From: JBNAVJ01 sp049700455
GTDB lineage: Bacteria; Bacteroidota; Ignavibacteria; Tepidaquicellales; Tepidaquicellaceae
DNA: 64,000 nucleotides
Reading direction: 5' to 3'
Assembly: GCA_049700455.1 (NCBI GenBank)
Contig: JBNAVJ010000005.1
Span: 68,328 to 132,327 of the forward strand
The notes under the pieces: model-generated
Told to the model about the DNA's origin: nothing
Databases searched by the model: none
The model's input: the letters and a program-made list of their open reading frames with translations, nothing else
Made by a program: the position numbers and the translations under genes
Part shown: in pieces, positions 28,701 to 36,528 of the stretch
Numbering within the stretch: the first letter of the stretch is position 1
How the letters are laid out: each line of letters starts with the position of its first letter

Positions 28701-29415
28701 AAATTGTTGTTTGCTGAAAATCTTCAAGTTCAATTTTGTTAGTTCTTGCCCGCTCAATAATATCATTATATTTTTCGTAAAACTCTTGAAAAGTCATACG
28801 TTCGGCATTCTTGATATTAGGAACAATCAATGAACGACTCCCATCTTTACGCACTACATCAACAGCAAGGCCTATATTTATATGTTTTCTCTTTATTAAA
28901 ATGGGCTGTTTATCTATTACACTAAAAGCATTATTCATATTTGGCACAGAAGGAATAGCTTTTACTATTGCCCATCCTACTAGATGAGTATAGGAAACTT
29001 TTATTAATCCTTGTTTTTGTAGATAGTAATTTATCAGTCTTCTATTTTCTTCAAGGAGTTTTACAGGGATGGTCCGTAAAGAAGTAGCTACCGGGATTGT
29101 CAAACTATTATCCATATTCTCAACAAGCTTTTCTGCAACTCCTTTAATCGGTACAGCGTCATCTTCAGTATCAGGGATTGGGAAATGAATTTTTTTCTTT
29201 GAAACAGGAGTACCATTTCCTTTATGTGAAATAGTAGTAATAGATGGCTTTATTCCAAGCGACTGAAAAAACTCACGCCAGGTTGCAGAAACTAATTCCG
29301 GATTTTCTGTATATCTATTTAGTAACTCTATAACAAACCAACTATTGACACCAAATTCTAATAATTTTTGTTTTTGAAATTCGCTAAGTTCTTCTAATAT
29401 CATTTTGTTTTTCAT
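25786..29415 (-). CDS. kgd: Fused 2-oxoglutarate dehydrogenase E2 acyltransferase / E1 (KGD-type)
   Basis: A TCA-cycle enzyme converting 2-oxoglutarate toward succinyl-CoA. The 1209 residues comprise a short E1 N-terminal helix (about 15-55, with ATWREFFQSLG), an E2 catalytic acyltransferase domain without a lipoyl domain (about 90-335, active-site DHR in TYDHRIIQGAESG), and a full E1o/SucA domain (about 350-1205, TPP-site GDAAFAGEG and NNQIGF). This order and length match the actinobacterial KGD enzyme. A separate lipoyl-bearing E2 and an E3 would be needed; neither is in the window. Start may be M1 or M5. Confidence 0.9.
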   Translation of the reverse strand: MKNKMILEELSEFQKQKLLEFGVNSWFVIELLNRYTENPELVSATWREFFQSLGIKPSITTISHKGNGTPVSKKKIHFPIPDTEDDAVPIKGVAEKLVENMDNSLTIPVATSLRTIPVKLLEENRRLINYYLQKQGLIKVSYTHLVGWAIVKAIPSVPNMNNAFSVIDKQPILIKRKHINIGLAVDVVRKDGSRSLIVPNIKNAERMTFQEFYEKYNDIIERARTNKIELEDFQQTTISLTNPGTIGTVSSSPRLMVGQGAIIATGAIDYPPGFQGVSQNIISNLGLSKIMNITSTYDHRIIQGAESGLFLKKIHELLIGEDNFYDEIFDSLEIPQRPLIWQVDRSTDTISETANIVEIEKQAKTLQMINMYRVRGHLIANTDPLSSKSHYHPELDPVSYGFTVWDYDREFITDGLGGLRTAKLRDILEMLHQTYCEKIGVEYRHIQDPEEKLWLQNNMEVVRNQPVFNSSVKKRILEKLIEAESFEHFIDKKYIGHKRFSLEGSETLIPTLDFLLSEAANDSVKEVVIGMAHRGRLNVLANIIRKPLYAIFSEFEDIVDLQSVQGSGDVKYHLGASGIYKTNNDFEIKVTLASNPSHLEFVNPVVEGIVRAKQTRADDREKSSIIPVLLHGDAAFAGEGIVAETLNLSQLQGYSTGGTIHIIINNQIGFTTSPAEARSTVYASDVAKMVQAPIFHVNGDDPEAALWVTKLAYEYRMKFKKDVVIDIITYRRLGHNETDEPAFTQPLLYKVIRSHPSVKQIYEEKLIKERVLTKEDISKIESVIQDKMNSEHKLLHSKEVHFESNVPLAVDETEIVKRKTNEPRSLDYETLMKILRGLTELPLDFHLHPKLKKFIDLRKLILNGEGSIDWALAESLAFGSFLLDGIPVRLSGQDSSRGTFSQRHLIFVDVENGNEYIPLNHIASGQALIEPLDSLLSEAAVLGFEFGYSVADPISLVIWEAQFGDFANAAQVIIDNFISSSYVKWGLRNNLVMLLPHGQEGQGPEHSSARLERFLLLCSDGNMEVCNPTLPSQYYHLLRRHIYQSNLRPLVIMTPKSLLRHPLVKSDLNEFLNGKFITVIDDNAIDRKSVKKVILTSGKVYYDLLAYRTANKIDNTAIVRLEQYYPFPKNEIEEILSTYPEAKKFVWVQEEPENMGAMNFMRNRLLKEGFLRKFKFSFVSRKSSPSPAPGSYKSFQETQNKLLQEAFNV

Positions 29416-29531
29416 TTCTTATTCTAAAAACAGATTTTATGTCTTAAAAATTCTAAAGCTTTACGACTTTAAACCTTCAGTTTTTTTAAGTATATTAAAA
29501 AATCAAAAACACAAATCAATGTATTAAAACT

Positions 29532-30254
29532 ATGGGAAAAGAAATATTTGAAAAAATTATTCTTTTAGGCAGACCAGCTTCAGGTAAATCAGAAATTATT
29601 AATTTTCTGAAGCTTCAGGATGCAACCACTCTAAGAAACCGTTACCATATTGGACAAATTCTTGAAATAGATGACTTTCCAATGCTCTGGACATGGTTTG
29701 AAGAAGATGATATACTTGAAAAAGTATTTAAAAAGCCCCGACTACATTCAACCCCAGATGGACTTTTTAAAGAAGAGTACCTCTGGCACCTGCTTATTGA
29801 AAGAATATCATTGGACTATAAAAAGTATAAAAGAGATAACGCTGAAAAAAATAAGGACATTACCTATCTGATAGAGTTTTCACGTGGAACCGAGCATGGA
29901 GGCTACAAGGAAGCCTTTAAACACCTTTCAAAAGAATTGCTTGAAAACTCAGCAATACTTTACGTTGATGTCCCATTTGAAGAGAGTTTGCGTAAAAATA
30001 GAAAGAGATTCAATCCTGATAAGCCTGATAGTATACTCGAACATGGACTGCCGGATTGGAAATTAGAAAAGTTATATAAAGAAGTTGATTTTCACGAGGT
30101 AGTTAAAAACAATCCCGAGTTTGTAATTATCAACGATGTAAAAGTCCCTTACATTATATTTAATAATATGCCATCCAAAACTGATGATTTTGAACTTCTT
30201 GCTCCGGCTCTTGATGAAGTGATTTCAAAATTATGGAAGATATATCTTAAGTAA
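29532..30254 (+). CDS. P-loop NTPase of unknown function
   Basis: A 240-residue soluble protein, not assigned to a named family. The N-terminal Walker A is GRPASGKSE (about 13-21). The rest looks like a nucleoside-kinase-type alpha/beta fold, with a possible lid segment RKNRKRFNPDKPDS and a conserved-looking LIEFSRG strand. It is probably a small-molecule or nucleotide kinase, but no substrate motif is recognised. Monocistronic, divergent from the KGD-type gene and convergent with the multihaem cytochrome gene. Confidence 0.75.
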   Translation: MGKEIFEKIILLGRPASGKSEIINFLKLQDATTLRNRYHIGQILEIDDFPMLWTWFEEDDILEKVFKKPRLHSTPDGLFKEEYLWHLLIERISLDYKKYKRDNAEKNKDITYLIEFSRGTEHGGYKEAFKHLSKELLENSAILYVDVPFEESLRKNRKRFNPDKPDSILEHGLPDWKLEKLYKEVDFHEVVKNNPEFVIINDVKVPYIIFNNMPSKTDDFELLAPALDEVISKLWKIYLK

Positions 30255-30310
30255 ATAAAACACTATCCAACGTAAAACTCATCGTGTTTTTGCTCCTTAT
30301 AATAAAACAT

Positions 30311-30336
30311 TGAGGGCTTCATCATTGAAGCCCTCA
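30311..30336. terminator. Bidirectional hairpin terminator between convergent genes
   Basis: An 11-bp perfect GC-containing stem (TGAGGGCTTCA with TGAAGCCCTCA), 4-base loop, in the gap between the P-loop gene and the convergent cytochrome gene. On the minus strand it is followed by a T-rich stretch (TGTTTTATTAT). Confidence 0.7.
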
Positions 30337-30379
30337 GTCTGGAATCCTTAACAATAAATTATCCTGTTCCTTTGCGTAA

Positions 30380-31765
30380 CTATTTTATAAGCATCATTTT
30401 CATTGTCTTAGAATAATTATCAGTAGCCAGTTTATAGAAATAAACACCACTCGATAGATGACCGGCATTTAACGTTATAAGATATTCCCCTGCCCTTAAA
30501 AATTCATTATCAAGCAACGAAATTACTTCTTTCCCATGCATATCATACACCTTCAGAGTAACAGCTTTGTTTTCGGGGATCGAGAATTTTATATTAGTAG
30601 AAGGGTTAAATGGGTTCGGGTAATTCTGATACAATACATATTTATCAGGCACATTAGTCCCGATTGGATTAATGCCGATAGTAGCACCAAGTTTCTGCAT
30701 TTGTGATGTAGTCAATGGCTGCACATATATAGATAACATCTGCTGCAAGTTAGTACCTGATTTCAAAAAGACCCACTGATTCGGATTTGTATAGGTGGTA
30801 TCAATCCTTCCGACATAGTTAGCAAAATCAAACACACTTTGATAATTAGGTGGGATTGGAATCATACCCTGCGTATGAACAATTTTTGGGATTTGAGTTG
30901 AATCCCATCTTGCAACAGTAATTTTTCCTGTGTTATTATATTCCTGAATTGTTGCAGCATTATGACACTCATTACAGGCACGAGTGGAATCCTTCGGCAT
31001 TATAGTATGAGCGTAATATGGACCATATCCCACAAAAGATTGACCTTGATAAACAATGGATTGATAGTTAACCAGCCCTACTTTACCCGTCTTAGTATGG
31101 CGGCCTAATATAATAAAGCCTTTGAGTTGGCCGATAGGCCGTTTGAACCCCCTCATTCCGGACCAGAGTTCAGTCTCAAAGTGACAGTTATAACAGGTAA
31201 CCACTGACCTTGCATGACAGGTTGGACATTCAAGCTTGTTAATATGAATAGCATGGGCAAGTGAATCCCCTGTTGTAATAGGCAAATTTGAATGACAACC
31301 TGAGGTCTGGCAGTTTTTCCCAGCTGTAGTATCAAACATCGTAAAATAATTTGTAGCATCCATATGCAGCTCTTCCTTTATGTGGCAGGTTGTACATGAG
31401 AATCCAGCAGTGCGGTGTTTATCTGTGTAAAAATTAATCTCAACCTTTTGACGACTATGACAACGTTTACATATACTATCAGGGACTGCATAGCCCGCCT
31501 GAAAATTGTGGCAATCGTTACAACTCGGTTGATAAGTGTTTGTATCTACAGGAGTTCCGTTTGCAAGTTTACCAGGGTGACACCTCAGACATCTCAAAGC
31601 ACTCATCGGAATATTTGTAATTTGCTCAAAGCCACCGTTGGTACTTGAATAAAAATATGTCTTTCCCTTTCTCGTCATATGAAGAGATGAGGAAGATTGC
31701 GCAAAAATTTGGTACGTAATCAGGAACAGGATAGTTAGACTTAAAATTGTAAACCGTTTGTTCAT
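30380..31765 (-). CDS. Secreted octahaem c-type cytochrome with T9SS sorting domain
   Basis: A 461-residue exported redox protein. A signal peptide (about 1-22, cleaving near FAQ) is followed by eight c-haem motifs: CxxCH at residues 59, 82, 99, 124, 180, 191 and 264, and one CX4CH (CQTSGCH, 152-158). The C-terminal 80 residues form a type A T9SS sorting domain, with YQNYPNPFNPST near the start and KMMLIK at the end, directing export across the outer membrane. A GGAGGG ribosome-binding site precedes the ATG. Likely an extracellular or surface electron carrier; its partner is unknown. Confidence 0.88.
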   Translation of the reverse strand: MNKRFTILSLTILFLITYQIFAQSSSSLHMTRKGKTYFYSSTNGGFEQITNIPMSALRCLRCHPGKLANGTPVDTNTYQPSCNDCHNFQAGYAVPDSICKRCHSRQKVEINFYTDKHRTAGFSCTTCHIKEELHMDATNYFTMFDTTAGKNCQTSGCHSNLPITTGDSLAHAIHINKLECPTCHARSVVTCYNCHFETELWSGMRGFKRPIGQLKGFIILGRHTKTGKVGLVNYQSIVYQGQSFVGYGPYYAHTIMPKDSTRACNECHNAATIQEYNNTGKITVARWDSTQIPKIVHTQGMIPIPPNYQSVFDFANYVGRIDTTYTNPNQWVFLKSGTNLQQMLSIYVQPLTTSQMQKLGATIGINPIGTNVPDKYVLYQNYPNPFNPSTNIKFSIPENKAVTLKVYDMHGKEVISLLDNEFLRAGEYLITLNAGHLSSGVYFYKLATDNYSKTMKMMLIK

Positions 31766-31801
31766 TTTTCCCTCCAGATTAATCTTTTTAATTATTTATT
31801 A

Positions 31802-31814
31802 TTAAGGTCCTTAA
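31802..31814. promoter_or_regulatory. Inverted repeat upstream of the cytochrome gene
   Basis: TTAAGGTCCTTAA is a symmetric 13-mer about 40 bases upstream of the cytochrome start. A related element, TTAAAGGCCTTAA, lies 61 bases further upstream (31863-31875). Position and symmetry suit an operator; no regulator is identified. Confidence 0.35.
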
Positions 31815-31862
31815 TTAAACATACAAAATTTATGCCACAAAAACCTGAAAAAATATAAAGAT

Positions 31863-31875
31863 TTAAAGGCCTTAA
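31863..31875. promoter_or_regulatory. Second TTAA-GGCC-TTAA element upstream of the cytochrome gene
   Basis: TTAAAGGCCTTAA shares half-sites with the inverted repeat at 31802-31814 (TTAAGGTCCTTAA). The pair spans the likely promoter region of the cytochrome gene, between it and the fusA2 terminator. Confidence 0.3.
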
Positions 31876-31887
31876 AATATAATATTG

Positions 31888-31936
31888 AGGAAAACCCCCC
31901 CATTGCTTATAAAACAATGTGGCTTTTTTCCTCAAT
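31888..31936 (-). terminator. Terminator of the EF-G-like gene
   Basis: On the minus strand a stem formed by GCC-CATTG and CAATG-GGG arms is flanked by an A-run before and TTTTCC after it, in the gap after the fusA2 stop. The loop is about nine bases. The stem contains one mismatch. Confidence 0.5.
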
Positions 31937-31958
31937 TAGGTTTATGTGGGCAAGCAAA

Positions 31959-34070
31959 CTACTTATTTTCTTCTGCTTTTCGCTTCTCGTAGTCTGCAAT
32001 TATTTTCTGTTCAATTTCTTTTGGGACTTCCTCATAATGGGAAAACTTACGAGTGTAACTACCCCTGCCCTGGGTCAACGAACGCAATCTGGAACTATAT
32101 CCACTCATTTCTGAAAGAGGAATTTGACACTTAATAACTTGAAGCCGACCTTCAGACTCCATACCAAGTATGCGACCACGTCTTGCAGAAACATCCCCTG
32201 AAACAGCACCCATAAACTCTTCCGGGAAATATATATCAACATTATAAATAGGCTCAAGTATTACTGGATTTGCCTCTTTGAATCCCTTTTTAAAAGCCAT
32301 TGACGCTGCTATCTTGAATGAGAGTTCATCGCTGTCTACTGTATGGAATGAACCAAAATGCAGAGTAACTTTAACATCAACAACTTTACACCCTATTAAG
32401 ACACCAGAATTCATAGTTTCAATCACCCCTTTTTCAACAGCAGGGATAAACCTCCCCGGAACAACTCCTCCTACAATTGCATCAACAAACTCAAATCCTT
32501 CTCCACGAGGTTTAGGTTCAAGCTTTAATACCACATGACCATACTGCCCTCGTCCACCAGTCTGCTTTTTGTGTTTATATTCAGCATTCTCAACTACCGA
32601 TTTAATTGTTTCCCTATAAGGGATTCTTGGTTCGGAAATTTCTACTTCCAGATTATACTTGCTCTTCATCCTATTAATCATAGTTGTCAGGTGAATTTCC
32701 CCCTGACCATGAATTAAAGTCTGACTGATTTCCGGATCATAATTAGATATAAAAGTAGGATCTTCCTCATGTAAAGAATGAAGAGCCTGACCAAGTTTAT
32801 CTTCATCACCCTTTCTTAACGGAGCAATTGCAAGCGTTACATTGGGCTCAGGATATTGAATAGAAGGCAATATTACCGGAAAAGATTTGGAGCACAAAGT
32901 ATTATTTGTATGTGTATCCTTAAGTTTTACCACACCTGCGATATCACCTGTAATTGCTTCAGACATTTCTTTTCTATCTTTTCCTAACAGTGAATAAATC
33001 TGTGACATTCGCTCCGATTTATTGTTCGACTCGTTAATCAGGTCCATTCCCGAACTTATTTTCCCGGAATACACACGGAAAAATGAAAGTTCTCCAATAT
33101 TCTTTTCCGAAATTGTCTTAAAAACAAATATTACTGGTTCGCCATTTATATCCGGTTTCACTTCAACCTGCTCCCCATTGCCTGGTTTTATTCCATAAAC
33201 ACTTCCCCTATCCACAGGTGAATCACAATATTCAGAAATAAAATCCATCAAAGTTTTTACACCTACATTAGATGAAGCTGCAGTGCAAAAAACAGGAAAT
33301 ATTTTTCTCTCCCTTATTCCAATTTTTAGTCCCGTCTGAATCTCTTCTGGGGATAATGTGCCATTCTCAAAGAACTTTTCCATCAAAACCTCATCTTCTT
33401 CAGCAATGTTCTCAATAAACTTCTGGTGATATTCTTCAGCCTTAGACTTCAACTCTGCAGGAATCTCAACTTCTTCGTAATCACCTTTACCATCTGTATT
33501 GAACTTAAACATTTTCATTTTCAACACATCTATAATAGTATGAAATCCAGGACCTTGATTAACAGGAAACTGGACCACAGCAACCTCTGGACCAAAGCTC
33601 TGACGCAATTGAGATACTACATCTTCGAAATTAGCATTTTCAGTATTAAGCTTGTTGACAACAATAACAACACTATTACTATTTTCTCTGGTGTATTTAA
33701 ATGAAGCTTCTGTTCCAACTTCGATTCCTTTAAATGCATCAACAAGCAGTAAAGCAGTTTCTGTTACCCTTAATGCTGCTTTAACTTCACCAATAAAATC
33801 CATAAAACCGGGTGTATCAATGAGATTAAACTTCATTGATTCACCTTTAGAATTCTTCCACATAAAATTTAGCAGAGATGAATTTATCGACATCTGTTTT
33901 TCAATCTCATCTTTATGATAATCACTGACTGTATTGCCTTCTTCAATCTTACCAAATCTTGTGGTAACACCGGCAGCATGAAGCATTGCTTCGCAAAGAA
34001 TGGTTTTGCCAGTACCTCCGTGACCTATCACAGATACATTTCTAATTCTCTCAGGTGTAAATTCTGCCAT
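31959..34070 (-). CDS. fusA2: Elongation factor G-like GTPase (EF-G2 type)
   Basis: A translation-factor GTPase of 703 residues with EF-G domain order: G domain (1-265), domain II, III, IV (GGRGQYGHVVLKLEP) and V. It differs from canonical EF-G in G1, which reads GHGGTGKT, and in G4, which reads NKLN (139-142) instead of NKxD. G3 is DTPGF. These features place it in the EF-G-like/FusA2 group, whose role is less clear than translocation. Strong Shine-Dalgarno AAGGAGA at 34077-34083. Monocistronic. Confidence 0.9.
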   Translation of the reverse strand: MAEFTPERIRNVSVIGHGGTGKTILCEAMLHAAGVTTRFGKIEEGNTVSDYHKDEIEKQMSINSSLLNFMWKNSKGESMKFNLIDTPGFMDFIGEVKAALRVTETALLLVDAFKGIEVGTEASFKYTRENSNSVVIVVNKLNTENANFEDVVSQLRQSFGPEVAVVQFPVNQGPGFHTIIDVLKMKMFKFNTDGKGDYEEVEIPAELKSKAEEYHQKFIENIAEEDEVLMEKFFENGTLSPEEIQTGLKIGIRERKIFPVFCTAASSNVGVKTLMDFISEYCDSPVDRGSVYGIKPGNGEQVEVKPDINGEPVIFVFKTISEKNIGELSFFRVYSGKISSGMDLINESNNKSERMSQIYSLLGKDRKEMSEAITGDIAGVVKLKDTHTNNTLCSKSFPVILPSIQYPEPNVTLAIAPLRKGDEDKLGQALHSLHEEDPTFISNYDPEISQTLIHGQGEIHLTTMINRMKSKYNLEVEISEPRIPYRETIKSVVENAEYKHKKQTGGRGQYGHVVLKLEPKPRGEGFEFVDAIVGGVVPGRFIPAVEKGVIETMNSGVLIGCKVVDVKVTLHFGSFHTVDSDELSFKIAASMAFKKGFKEANPVILEPIYNVDIYFPEEFMGAVSGDVSARRGRILGMESEGRLQVIKCQIPLSEMSGYSSRLRSLTQGRGSYTRKFSHYEEVPKEIEQKIIADYEKRKAEENK

Positions 34071-34396
34071 AAAATTTCTCCTTGGATTTTATATTTATTT
34101 GACTATATCAATTTTTGATACATAAACTTTAAAAATAATAATGTTTTTTGATATTTTAAAGTTACTTTATAAAGACATTTATTAGCTTATATTTCCAGCT
34201 GTATCAAAAACTGATTATTAAGGACTAACTGTTTAGCATATTATCTGCTTTGCCAGAGTAAGGACACCTTTTGCTACGTATGTAGAGATTAACTTTTTAT
34301 TCCAAAGGATATTTTGCATTGAATTTTCTGCTTATATAGAAAGAGTTTTTTCATTATTTATATGATTAATCTTTGTTATATTAATTAGTTATTTTT
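34071..34396. other. Divergent intergenic region, no gene seen
   Basis: A 326-base AT-rich gap between the divergent fusA2 and UbiA-family genes. It contains the fusA2 ribosome-binding site and a small inverted repeat TATCAATTTTTGATA at 34106-34120 that may overlap the fusA2 promoter. No RNA gene or open frame with support. Confidence 0.55.
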
Positions 34397-35293
34397 ATGA
34401 AGTTGAACAGTTATATTACATTAATTCGCCCAAAACAGTGGATTAAAAATTTCTTTATCTTTGCTCCTGCCTTTTTTGCAGGAAGCCTTAGCGAACCAAA
34501 AATCCTCAAATTAACAGTAATTGCTTTTGTAGCTTTTTGTTTGCTTTCCAGTTCGGTTTATGTTATCAATGACATATTTGATGTAGAAGCTGATCGCATT
34601 CACCCAAGAAAGAAATTTCGTCCTCTTGCCACAGGTGAGATTTCTATTACTGCAGCAATAGTACTCACTATTAGTATGCTCATACTTGCTTTACTTTTGA
34701 CAACACAACTTAATTTATCTTTTGGACTGATTACAATAACCTACCTTCTAATAAACTTATTGTACTCATTCAAGGTCAAACATATTGTTATTCTTGATGT
34801 ATTTTTTATCTCGTTAGGTTTTGTACTGAGAATTGAAGCTGGAGCCACTGCAATTGGGGTCAGTGTTTCAAGCTGGATGATGTTAACAACAATTTTTCTT
34901 TCACTTTTTCTTGCAATAAGTAAAAGGCGCGCTGAACTTACTTCAAATGAACCTGGAAATCTTGATATCCAGAGAAAGGTTCTCAGTCATTATGACGTTA
35001 CTTTTGCAGATCAGATGAACACTCTGGCTGCAACGGGTACAGTAATTTGCTATGCTCTTTACACCGTATCTGAAAAAGCAATTAGCACTTTTCATTCAGA
35101 GAGTCTTATTTATACCACACCTTTTGTTGTCTACGGAATGTTTAGATATTTATATCTTTTACATAAGAAAAACCTTGGGGAAAGCCCGGAACTGGTAGTA
35201 ACAAAAGATATTTCTCTGATAATCAATGTCTTCCTCTGGCTAATTGTTTCTCTCTTGATAATTTATAAACACAAATTCCCTTTTCTGAGGTGA
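34397..35293 (+). CDS. UbiA-family prenyltransferase, decaprenyl-phosphate phosphoribosyltransferase type
   Basis: A 298-residue polytopic membrane enzyme with about eight or nine membrane segments. The first polyprenyl-diphosphate motif is NDIFDVEADRIHPRKKFRPLATG, and the N-terminus LIRPKQWIKNFFIFAPAFFAG matches the DPPR synthase-like branch of UbiA (which moves phosphoribose onto a polyprenyl phosphate) rather than the quinone-pathway enzymes. The second aspartate motif region is less clear. Its stop overlaps the following GTG start. Confidence 0.75.
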   Translation: MKLNSYITLIRPKQWIKNFFIFAPAFFAGSLSEPKILKLTVIAFVAFCLLSSSVYVINDIFDVEADRIHPRKKFRPLATGEISITAAIVLTISMLILALLLTTQLNLSFGLITITYLLINLLYSFKVKHIVILDVFFISLGFVLRIEAGATAIGVSVSSWMMLTTIFLSLFLAISKRRAELTSNEPGNLDIQRKVLSHYDVTFADQMNTLAATGTVICYALYTVSEKAISTFHSESLIYTTPFVVYGMFRYLYLLHKKNLGESPELVVTKDISLIINVFLWLIVSLLIIYKHKFPFLR

Positions 35294-36219
35294 ACAAAGA
35301 CAAATTACTTCAGCTTAAGGCTACAATAATGCTTGTCTTGCTATCAATTTTCTGGGGATTGAGTTTTCCTCTTATTAAATCAGGGTTACAATTTTCCTCA
35401 CCTATTCTTTTTGTTTTTGCCAGATTTCTTTTTACAACTGCCTTATACTTATTAATATTTTACAATCAAGTTAGAAAAATAAAGTTTTCTGATTTCCGTT
35501 ATGGTGTGATTTTAGGGGTATTCTTATTTCTTGGATTTATCACTCAAACAATCGGGCTTAAATTCACCACTGCATCTAAATCAGCCTTTGTAACGGGTGC
35601 AAACATAGTTTTAATTCCCTTTGCTCAATATTTTATAATTAAGAAAAAACCTGCTGTTGCTAACATTGTTGGGATTATACTTGTACTAATAGGATTATAT
35701 CTATTAACGGAGTTACAGGAGATGGCTGTTAACATTGGAGACTTAATTACTTTCTTCTGTTCCATTTCGTTTTCAATTTATGTGGTCTTACTTGATAAGT
35801 ACTCAAGGTTAGCTTCTTTCCATGCATTAGTTTTTGGACAATTTTTAACCACAACGGTATTTTCTCTCCTGGCATCATTTTTTGTAGAAAACTTAATCTT
35901 CAGAGAAACACAATTTATAATTTCAACTGAACTAATAGTAATAATTCTTCTAAATGCTGTTATTGGAACTCTTATTGGGCTTTTTGTTTCCACCCGCTAT
36001 CAGAAGGAAATAACCCCGGTAAGAGCCGGGCTTATATATAATCTGGAGCTTCCATCGGCAGTTTTGTTTTCTTATTTCCTGCTTGGTGAAATTATGTCTA
36101 TTTCACAGTGGTTGGGAGCATCAATAATGGTTATCGGATTGATTATTTCAGAATTATTTAGTTATTTTAATAAAACTACGTATTCTATTAATCAAAGAGA
36201 TGAAAACCATAAAGATTAA
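35290..36219 (+). CDS. EamA/DMT-family transporter
   Basis: A 309-residue inner-membrane protein with ten predicted helices in two EamA repeats (about 10-140 and 150-290), e.g. FWGLSFPLIKSG at the start and the second-repeat AGLIYNLELPSAVLFSYFLLGE. Family members export amino acids or other metabolites; the substrate here is unknown. GTG start (GTGA overlap with the UbiA-family gene) and a 20-base overlap with acyP indicate one operon. Confidence 0.85.
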   Translation: MNKDKLLQLKATIMLVLLSIFWGLSFPLIKSGLQFSSPILFVFARFLFTTALYLLIFYNQVRKIKFSDFRYGVILGVFLFLGFITQTIGLKFTTASKSAFVTGANIVLIPFAQYFIIKKKPAVANIVGIILVLIGLYLLTELQEMAVNIGDLITFFCSISFSIYVVLLDKYSRLASFHALVFGQFLTTTVFSLLASFFVENLIFRETQFIISTELIVIILLNAVIGTLIGLFVSTRYQKEITPVRAGLIYNLELPSAVLFSYFLLGEIMSISQWLGASIMVIGLIISELFSYFNKTTYSINQRDENHKD

Positions 36220-36469
36220 CATCTCAGGAATAGTACAGGGAGTTGGGTTCAGGTATTTTTGTTTAAAACAAGCCCGAATCTTTAACATTAAAGGTTATGC
36301 AAAAAACCTCTTTAATGGCGATGTAGAAGTTGTTGCTCAGGGCAACGAACCAGATCTGAAAGATTTTGTAAAAGAAATATCCATTGGTCCAAGGTACGCA
36401 ACGATTAAGTCTGTAAAGATTGATGAAATTGAAAAAAAGGTAGAATTTGATGATTTTTATATTTACTAA
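36200..36469 (+). CDS. acyP: Acylphosphatase
   Basis: Hydrolyses acyl phosphates. The 89-residue protein shows the phosphate-binding loop GIVQGVGFRYF with the catalytic Arg, and the catalytic Asn in YAKNLFNGDVEV. Length is typical of the family. It overlaps the upstream transporter gene by 20 bases. Confidence 0.93.
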   Translation: MKTIKINISGIVQGVGFRYFCLKQARIFNIKGYAKNLFNGDVEVVAQGNEPDLKDFVKEISIGPRYATIKSVKIDEIEKKVEFDDFYIY

Positions 36470-36528
36470 TTTTTACTTGTAAATAAAAAACTATTGTTAT
36501 ATAATTAAGAATGACTTATTTAAACTTT

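Noticed and set aside
30380..31765. Nitrite reductase or octahaem tetrathionate reductase identity for the multihaem protein
   Set aside because: No CxxCK haem motif or matching length; spacing of haem motifs does not fit those enzymes by eye.
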